From NCBI GenBank assembly GCA_021792315.1, contig JAJYUX010000046.1, positions 2,403 to 12,877 on the forward strand: a stretch of 10,475 bases of DNA, given 5' to 3'. The notes under the pieces are model-generated. The model saw only the letters and a program-made list of their open reading frames with translations. It was not told the origin of the DNA and made no database searches. Positions 5,777 through 10,475 of this stretch are shown here, in pieces (within the stretch, counting starts at the first letter, position 1; each line of letters opens with the position of its first letter). Source of the stretch: an archaeon (GTDB lineage Archaea > Thermoproteota > Nitrososphaeria > Nitrososphaerales > CADDZS01). The position numbers and the translations under genes are program-made.

Positions 5777-6145
5777 TCAAGCAGTATTCTTAGGGTCAGT
5801 GTGAGATTTTATCCTTGAGATCACTTCTTCCAGTAATTTACCGCTGGTAGCAATCTGGAAATGCGTTCTGAGGGCCTCGCAGATCCTGGACTCGATTACC
5901 TCTTCTGCGCTCCCGAACATCTTGATCAGTCCGGAACGCAAGATTGTGGGATTGTCGGAAACGAAGTTGAAATCCACAGAGTGCTCCACCTCGAGCAAGT
6001 AAATCAATGCATCTAGTGCTGTCCCGGTCGCAAAGTGGCTGAGTCCTGCGATAACAGCTTCCCTCACCCCGCGGTCTATTGTAGCGGGATCGTCATGTCG
6101 CTTTGATTCGCGACTACTCACAACTGGAAGCGAGTTAACTTGCAC
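5777..6145 (-). CDS. Hypothetical protein, 122 aa, possibly NitrOD5-like
   Basis: From about residue 24 the protein is a helical block: REAVIAGLSHFATGTALDAL, then YLLEVEHSVDF, DNPTILRSGLIKMFGSAEEV and ESRICEALRTHF. From memory, the pattern of a Leu-rich helix, a DNP turn and a LIKMFG...EVIE helix resembles small NitrOD5-type output-domain proteins of Nitrososphaerota; a profile search is needed to confirm this. The start is GTG 6145, overlapping the end of the upstream broken gene by 28 nt. A possible TATA box, TTATTCATTA, lies about 30 nt upstream. The TGA stop at 5779-5777 is in frame with the next ORF, so a longer ancestral protein cannot be excluded. Molecular role unknown. Confidence 0.6.
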   Translation of the reverse strand: MQVNSLPVVSSRESKRHDDPATIDRGVREAVIAGLSHFATGTALDALIYLLEVEHSVDFNFVSDNPTILRSGLIKMFGSAEEVIESRICEALRTHFQIATSGKLLEEVISRIKSHTDPKNTA

Positions 6146-6475
6146 CCTGATAGTACACCATGTTCTCTTCTAATGAATAACTGAGAAAACCTTGATGCTT
6201 CCGGAAAAGCAGTAGAGATAGTTTCGTGCAAATGTGTGATATCGTCAAGCTGCTTCACATCACCAGCGGGGCCAAACCAGCTTTTGTATCGGAAAATAAT
6301 GGATTGTGGAGTCAGAATCTAGTCTTTAGATAGTTAACAGACTTCTAGCGGCACTATCGCGAGATTCAAGTATTCAGGCCAATGGAAACGTATCAACCAC
6401 TCAGCTACACTCCCTGGTGTCCAAAGGAAGCTTTTCAATATCAGAGACCGGAAAGAATGCACAGCGAGGTTTCAT
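6118..6475 (-). pseudogene. Broken small gene: one frameshift and two in-frame stops
   Basis: ATG 6475 opens MKPRCAFFPVSDIEKLPLDT and then shifts near 6415. In the next frame the text is GSVAEWLIRFHWPEYLNL, then AIVPLEVC, TAA (6336-6334), LSKD, TAG (6321-6319). The same frame then runs 66 clean codons to TGA 6120-6118, including SIIFRYKSWFGPAGDVKQL and ETISTAFPEASRFSQLFIR. Deleting one base at the shift and reading through both stops would give a protein of about 119 residues filling the gap between the AbrB gene and the 122-aa gene exactly. It overlaps the start of the latter by 28 nt, as operon genes often do. I do not recognise the family. It could also be two separate genes, but neither would have a normal start and end. 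Confidence 0.5.
6171..6180 (-). promoter_or_regulatory. Possible TATA box for the 122-aa gene
   Basis: On the minus strand the sequence is TTATTCATTA, centred about 30 nt before the GTG start at 6145, a spacing that fits a leaderless or nearly leaderless archaeal transcript. It lies inside the upstream broken gene, so it would give the 122-aa gene its own promoter. Weak consensus match; inference only. Confidence 0.25.
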
Positions 6476-6638
6476 GGAGAAACACATCAGAATGTCCACG
6501 CAGGGTCGACTAACAATTCCAAAACAGATTAGAGACGCCATGCGGATTCGAGATGGTCAACCGTTTGTCATTAAAACTGACTCGTTCAAAAGAGAGATAA
6601 TCTTAGAACTGCAACCTACGATCGCAGATTTCAAGTAA
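6474..6638 (+). CDS. AbrB/SpoVT-type DNA-binding protein, 54 aa
   Basis: The segment HIRMSTQGRLTIPKQIRDAMRI is a clear swapped-hairpin AbrB/SpoVT domain (consensus: x-GR-ITIPKEIR-x-L-I-x-GD). Such proteins dimerise and bind DNA as transcription regulators or as antitoxin-like partners. At 54 aa it is a bare domain with a short tail. ATG 6474 is preferred because it starts right before the domain, with GAGGT three bases upstream. A GTG at 6417 in the same frame would add 19 residues that overlap the opposite broken gene and look non-coding. No toxin gene (for example a PIN-domain protein) adjoins, so regulation rather than toxin-antitoxin function is likelier. It precedes the aminotransferase by 68 nt on the same strand. 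Confidence 0.85.
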   Translation: MEKHIRMSTQGRLTIPKQIRDAMRIRDGQPFVIKTDSFKREIILELQPTIADFK

Positions 6639-6655
6639 CAAGATGAAATCGTAGC

Positions 6656-6663
6656 AATTAAAT
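6656..6663 (+). promoter_or_regulatory. Possible TATA box for the aminotransferase
   Basis: AATTAAAT is the only A/T-rich octamer in the 68-nt gap before the aminotransferase. Transcription would start near 6686 and leave a leader of about 20 nt before TTG 6707. Weak evidence; the aminotransferase could equally be read through from the AbrB gene. Confidence 0.22.
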
Positions 6664-6706
6664 GTGCAACGGCGCACCCATTATCTAGGTTTTCGGTAGA
6701 ATTCAA

Positions 6707-7885
6707 TTGGAAACTAATCTCGCGATTAAGCCATCTCGAAGATCTGATTCATTAGGCCTATCGGGCATCCGCGTCATATTTGAGAAAGCTTCTAAGATGC
6801 CGGACGCTGTACACTTGGAATTTGGGGAACCCGATTTTGATACGCCCGACAATATCAAAGTTGCTGCCATTGAAGCAATAAGAAGTGGCAAAACAAAATA
6901 TGCCTCAAGCGCCGGCATTCCCGAGTTGCGGACTGCGGTAGCGGAAAAGATGAAACGGGATAACAAGATAGACTACGATCCGAAGAAAGAAATAGTAATC
7001 ACAGCTGGTGCGACGGCTGGAATAAACCTAGCACTCTTAGCTACGATGGATGGGGGAGAAGAAATCCTCGTCCCTGATCCTGGATGGGCTACATATGTTC
7101 ATGCGGTGAATATTACTGGCGCGAAACCTGTTCCGTATCAGCTTCGTGAGGAGGCGAATTACGCATTGGAAAAGAAAGATCTTTCAAGGTTAATTACTGA
7201 TAGGACCAAGGCAATTCTTCTGAACTCGCCAAGTAACCCAACAGGTTCCATTCTGTCGCGCAAGACGCTCATGGATATTGCCGAGTTTGCAGTTGAGCAC
7301 GACCTTTTCGTTCTCTCTGATGAAGTCTACGAGAAGTTTCTCTACCGTGACGGTTCGGACAACGAGCATGTTAGCATAGCGAGCCTAAGCGGCATGAAGG
7401 ATAGAGTGGTGACGATAAACGCCTTCTCCAAAACCTACTCCATGACTGGATGGAGAATAGGATACGTTGGCGCCTCTGAGCCCATCGCTGCCGCCATGAC
7501 GAAGATTAATGCAGCGGCAAGCTCTTGTGTTTCCACAATAAATCAGTATGCCGGTCTGGAGGCTCTGATTGGTCCACAAGATTCAGTTGGAAAGATGATT
7601 TCAGCCTTCGCCAAACGCAGAGATATTCTCGTCAAGGGTTTGAATGAGTTTAGCGGATTCAAATGTCCCACACCAAGGGGTGCTTTCTATACTTTTCCGA
7701 ACGTGAAGGAGACAGGCATGACATCAGATCAGCTAGCGATGAAGATCATAGATGAAGCTCACGTGGCCGTCGTGCCTGGATCGTCTTTCGGAAAGCAAGG
7801 AGAAGGATATCTGAGAATAGCGTATGCAAACTCTGCGGAGAATATTCAAAATGCTTTAGCCCGAATGAAGAAGATAATGAACTAG
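6707..7885 (+). CDS. PLP-dependent class I/II aminotransferase (aspartate aminotransferase-like)
   Basis: A 392-aa fold-type I aminotransferase that moves an amino group between an amino acid and a 2-oxoacid through pyridoxal phosphate, in the cytosol. Landmarks: EFGEPDFDTPDNI near 38-50 (substrate-entry N-terminus), KYASSAGIPELR (64-75), AGATAGI (100-106, cofactor phosphate loop), NSPSNPTG (173-180, Asn177), LSDEVYEKF (203-211, Asp205 for the pyridine nitrogen), NAFSKTYSMTGWRIGY (Lys242 Schiff base), and LRIAYANSAENI near the end with the carboxylate-binding Arg. The family suits aspartate or a branched or aromatic substrate; which one is not readable. Start TTG 6707 has no strong ribosome site. 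Its stop TAG shares the palindrome CTAG with the TldE stop. Confidence 0.93.
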   Translation: METNLAIKPSRRSDSLGLSGIRVIFEKASKMPDAVHLEFGEPDFDTPDNIKVAAIEAIRSGKTKYASSAGIPELRTAVAEKMKRDNKIDYDPKKEIVITAGATAGINLALLATMDGGEEILVPDPGWATYVHAVNITGAKPVPYQLREEANYALEKKDLSRLITDRTKAILLNSPSNPTGSILSRKTLMDIAEFAVEHDLFVLSDEVYEKFLYRDGSDNEHVSIASLSGMKDRVVTINAFSKTYSMTGWRIGYVGASEPIAAAMTKINAAASSCVSTINQYAGLEALIGPQDSVGKMISAFAKRRDILVKGLNEFSGFKCPTPRGAFYTFPNVKETGMTSDQLAMKIIDEAHVAVVPGSSFGKQGEGYLRIAYANSAENIQNALARMKKIMN

Positions 7886-9222
7886 CTCCCCACGGCTTCG
7901 GTTATACGAACACCCTTAATCTTCATTGCAGGTGCCAAAGTGGGAGTGTCCACCTCCCACCATCGTATCCAGTCTCTCTCTTTGGAAATGGATTCAATGT
8001 TATTAAGCTGGCGAGGAATCGAATCGCTTACTCTCAATCCAGCAACAGCCTCTTTGATTTCACCAGCTTCAATCCTAAAAGCTGCATCTCTTGGCACCGT
8101 GGAATATTCACCAGTCCTCATGTTCTGATACCTAGTATACCAGTTGTTCGTAATCAGAACTCCCTGCTTGGTGTCCCTGATAATTTCTTCTAGAGCCTGG
8201 GCTCCATTTCGAAAAACTATCGTGGTCGGCCGAGGTCCAATTATTCCAGCATTTCCGGTACTTTTCTTCCCAAACTTCTTTGCAGTTGTACAATTTTGAA
8301 GCATCAGAACAAATCTTCCCTCTGAGATAATTTTGTTTGTCTGGGTTGGAGTACCTTCGTCGTCGAAAACTCGTCCACCTAATCCCCGGGGGAACACTCC
8401 GTAGTCCTCAATTGTCAAGGCTTCTACAGCAATCTTTTGGTCGAGCTTCTCAGCAAGAAATGAGCTCCCAGATTCGATCGCAAAAGCTGAAGCGCTTGAA
8501 GCTATAGGGAGAATATTGGCGACAACTGTTGATGAAAATATCACATCATATATTCCATCTGACAATTGTTTTGGATTGAGTGATTTCTTGGCTTCCTCTC
8601 CTGCTTTTCGCCCAGCACTTGCGGGATGAAAATCTGAAACATATGAACTACACGATAACCCTTGCCCCGAGGAGTTGTCTTCCGCAAAGGCTCTAACATT
8701 GAGCAGTATCTGAGTCTCTTTATCTTTACCGCTCACCCCTGCCGAAGTCAGTACGGAGATTTCACTGGTTTCGGTGTTGAGTGACCCACTGACTCTCTTT
8801 GCTCCCGATCTCAAACCCTCATCGATTGTCTGTTTCACGTACTCAACAAGCGACGCATCTTCCACCTTCGGATCGAAATTCGCATGCTTGTTGTACTTGA
8901 ATGGACCTCCTGGAAGAGGGACGTAATCCTCGCTCTGAGGTAGTGACTCGCAAGATTTCACTAATTTGCTTACGAAGCTCTCGATTCCACGAGCAGTAGG
9001 GTTGTAAGTTGCACCAAGAATCCTCTTCCGATTCTTTGTAATATATAGAACAAGAGTCAAATTTCGAACATTGTTCACAAGTGTGATCTCATTATTTGCA
9101 AATCTCACTTGTGATTCATTTGATCGCGAGCACAAGACTGAGATATCATCGCATCCTTTCTTTCTCCCCTCAGAGAGCGCTAAATCAGAGGCTTCTTCCA
9201 TTGTTGTAGCTTGCGCCATCAT
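7882..9222 (-). CDS. tldE: TldE/PmbA, non-catalytic partner of the TldD/TldE protease
   Basis: A 446-aa protein of the TldD/PmbA family that lacks HExxxH, as expected for the TldE subunit. In the known complex TldE pairs with TldD to form a channel enclosing the zinc site, which cleaves unfolded or leader peptides. Family features: an N-terminal region with SQVRFANNEITLVNNVRN (about 52-69), a middle ESGSSFLAEKLDQKIA with PRGLGGRVFDDEGTPTQ, and the C-terminal block TKQGVLITNNWYTRYQNMRT, PRDAAFRIEAGEI and GLRVSD. The length is normal for the family. ATG 9222 overlaps the TldD stop in ATGA, so translation is probably coupled; a second ATG follows immediately. Substrate unknown. The gene ends tail-to-tail with the aminotransferase, sharing 4 nt. 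Confidence 0.92.
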   Translation of the reverse strand: MMAQATTMEEASDLALSEGRKKGCDDISVLCSRSNESQVRFANNEITLVNNVRNLTLVLYITKNRKRILGATYNPTARGIESFVSKLVKSCESLPQSEDYVPLPGGPFKYNKHANFDPKVEDASLVEYVKQTIDEGLRSGAKRVSGSLNTETSEISVLTSAGVSGKDKETQILLNVRAFAEDNSSGQGLSCSSYVSDFHPASAGRKAGEEAKKSLNPKQLSDGIYDVIFSSTVVANILPIASSASAFAIESGSSFLAEKLDQKIAVEALTIEDYGVFPRGLGGRVFDDEGTPTQTNKIISEGRFVLMLQNCTTAKKFGKKSTGNAGIIGPRPTTIVFRNGAQALEEIIRDTKQGVLITNNWYTRYQNMRTGEYSTVPRDAAFRIEAGEIKEAVAGLRVSDSIPRQLNNIESISKERDWIRWWEVDTPTLAPAMKIKGVRITEAVGS

Positions 9223-10475
9223 CGGGCACCCAATCTCACGTTTCTCAATCGAATATGCGGAGCGCCAAAATGTACTGGCGCTCCCTGCATCGGATCACCT
9301 TTGCCGCAAGTGCCACAGGTGTATTCTATGTCATTTGCGCGCGCGTCGATGCTTCCCCAGTATTTTGGCGTGGTTATTTCTAGCACTGGATCCTTAACTG
9401 CAGCGCCGAGTTTTCCATTTTCTATCATGAACGCTTCGAGACCGACATAGCGTTGATTCAATCGTTTATCGTCAATATTCCACTCCATGAAGCTCTTGAT
9501 GTATATTCCGTGCTTCGTTTCACGAAGCATTTCGTCAAATGTCCATTCTCCCGGTTCGATGAACGTATTGCCCATTCTAATTATTGGCTCACGATCGAAC
9601 TGGACTGCTCGCGCTGAACCATTGCTCTTTATGTTGAAGAAAGAAGCAGTTGCGCGATTCTGCAGAAATTCCGTGAATTTTCCGGCGCTGATCAAATGTC
9701 GCTTTCTAGCCTTCACTCCTTCATCGTCGTACAGATAGTAACCCATAGAGTTAGGTATTGTCGGATCGTCTGAAACATAAGCCTCACTGCTTCCTATTTG
9801 CATGCCCAACTTGTCTGGTTTCAGAAACGATTCCCCAGCTTGAGCACCCTCACGCCCAAGGATTCTGTCAGCCTCCCCTGGATGACCGCATGACTCATGA
9901 CTCGTTAACCCCGCAACGTTTGGTCCTAAGATCACGTCAAGAGTCTCGTCCTTTGGAGGTTTCTGCGATGCCTTGATTCCAGGTATCATTTCTTTCAGCT
10001 GAGAAGGGATTCGCTCTGTTAGACGAAGGTTTTCTATGATCTCCCAGCCTCCAGTTCCGCCAAGTCCAGAATACCCCGGGGGAATAGAGATAGTAACTGG
10101 CTTCCCTTCATACAGGCAGACTATCATACCCAGATATGACGCTCTTGGAACGTGACTTTCTAACTTAGAACCGTCCGAATTCTCATAATACTTATCTTCA
10201 ATGTTATACCAAATGTACAAGTTTCGATTCGGAAATGAGACATCAGCAAACGCTGTAGAGACAGATCCATCAATCTCCTTGAGAAATGAAAGCATCGATT
10301 CAACCGAGACATCATCCAAACGTTTCCTCTCCTGCACGCCCCATTTTTCCACGTGATTCTCTTCATGTGAAAAGCGTACCTTTTCCTTCATGTATGCAGA
10401 AGCTGACTTTGCATTTCTGACTACATTGTTCACAAGCTCTTTGACACTCTCGCGAGTCGTCAGATTCGTTGCCCC
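9219..10475 (-). CDS. tldD: TldD, zinc metalloprotease subunit (N-terminus outside the window)
   Basis: The frame is open to the right edge; the last bases translate as GATNLTTRESVKELVNNVV, a normal internal TldD segment, so the true start lies beyond 10475. Within the window about 418 codons are present, and roughly 60 or so residues are missing compared with typical TldD. The zinc site is HESCGH (HExxxH) at 9899-9882, and the C-terminal CGTCGKGDPMQGAPVHFG includes the Cys region that completes the metal site in this family. Also visible are PPGYSGLGGTGGWE, DDPTIPNSMGYYLYDDEG and EFLQNRATAS. It acts with TldE as a cytosolic peptidase. The downstream tldE gene overlaps its stop by 4 nt, so they form an operon. 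Confidence 0.94.
   Translation of the reverse strand, partial: GATNLTTRESVKELVNNVVRNAKSASAYMKEKVRFSHEENHVEKWGVQERKRLDDVSVESMLSFLKEIDGSVSTAFADVSFPNRNLYIWYNIEDKYYENSDGSKLESHVPRASYLGMIVCLYEGKPVTISIPPGYSGLGGTGGWEIIENLRLTERIPSQLKEMIPGIKASQKPPKDETLDVILGPNVAGLTSHESCGHPGEADRILGREGAQAGESFLKPDKLGMQIGSSEAYVSDDPTIPNSMGYYLYDDEGVKARKRHLISAGKFTEFLQNRATASFFNIKSNGSARAVQFDREPIIRMGNTFIEPGEWTFDEMLRETKHGIYIKSFMEWNIDDKRLNQRYVGLEAFMIENGKLGAAVKDPVLEITTPKYWGSIDARANDIEYTCGTCGKGDPMQGAPVHFGAPHIRLRNVRLGAR

Noticed and set aside
6395..6411. On the minus strand, TAGCTGAGTGGTT resembles a tRNA A box.
   Set aside because: No matching T arm or 7-bp acceptor stem follows, and the same bases read as protein (SVAEWLIR) in a longer coding-like frame.
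6417..6473. GTG-started N-terminal extension of the AbrB protein.
   Set aside because: The extra 19 residues are not part of the domain and overlap the opposite coding-like frame; ATG 6474 fits the family length.
9071..9976. Several plus-strand ORFs opposite TldE and TldD.
   Set aside because: They are shadows of the strong TldE/TldD frames.

Overview
The window looks like archaeal chromosome, most probably from a Nitrososphaerota (Thaumarchaeota) lineage. The basis is the gene set (TldD/TldE pair, M20 metallopeptidase, COG1078-type HD hydrolase, tiny AbrB regulator, small Cys/His zinc protein), several apparent TTG or GTG starts without a convincing Shine-Dalgarno site, and A/T-rich TATA-like boxes about 27-30 nt upstream of starts, as in leaderless archaeal transcription. 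The taxon is an inference; no rRNA or other marker gene is present. I see no mobile element, CRISPR array or credible tRNA.

Layout. Bases 2-73 (+) hold the last codons of a probable membrane protein. It faces a minus-strand hypothetical gene (624 down to 163, with a displaced-frame tail reaching 80). Next come a minus-strand Nudix hydrolase related to type 1 IPP isomerase (1206-685) and a divergent M20 peptidase (1269-2633), possibly sharing one TATA-like box at 1236-1245. Bases 2630-3616 hold what look like damaged small genes: minus-strand coding-like pieces in three frames (2978-2630), a plus-strand gene with an in-frame TGA (2983-3327), and a plus-strand frame with an in-frame TGA before a CPDCGK zinc knuckle (3338-3616). 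A small zinc-binding protein (3977-3708, -) diverges from a full-length HD-domain phosphohydrolase (4115-5437, +).

Bases 5444-6475 are a minus-strand cluster of three small unknown genes. The first (6475-6118) is broken by a frameshift and two stops. A short AbrB/SpoVT-type regulator (6474-6638, +) diverges from it and is followed by a class I/II aminotransferase (6707-7885, +). The aminotransferase ends on the same CTAG as TldE (9222-7882, -), which is translationally coupled to TldD (10475-9219, -, running off the right edge).

The conserved enzymes (Nudix, M20, HD, aminotransferase, TldE, visible TldD) are uninterrupted, while most of the small unrecognised genes between them carry stops or frameshifts. 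The main observation is therefore a patchwork of decaying small genes between intact housekeeping genes. I did not identify a convincing new multi-gene system. TldD/TldE and the M20 enzyme are both peptide-cleaving activities, but nothing in the sequence ties them into one pathway.
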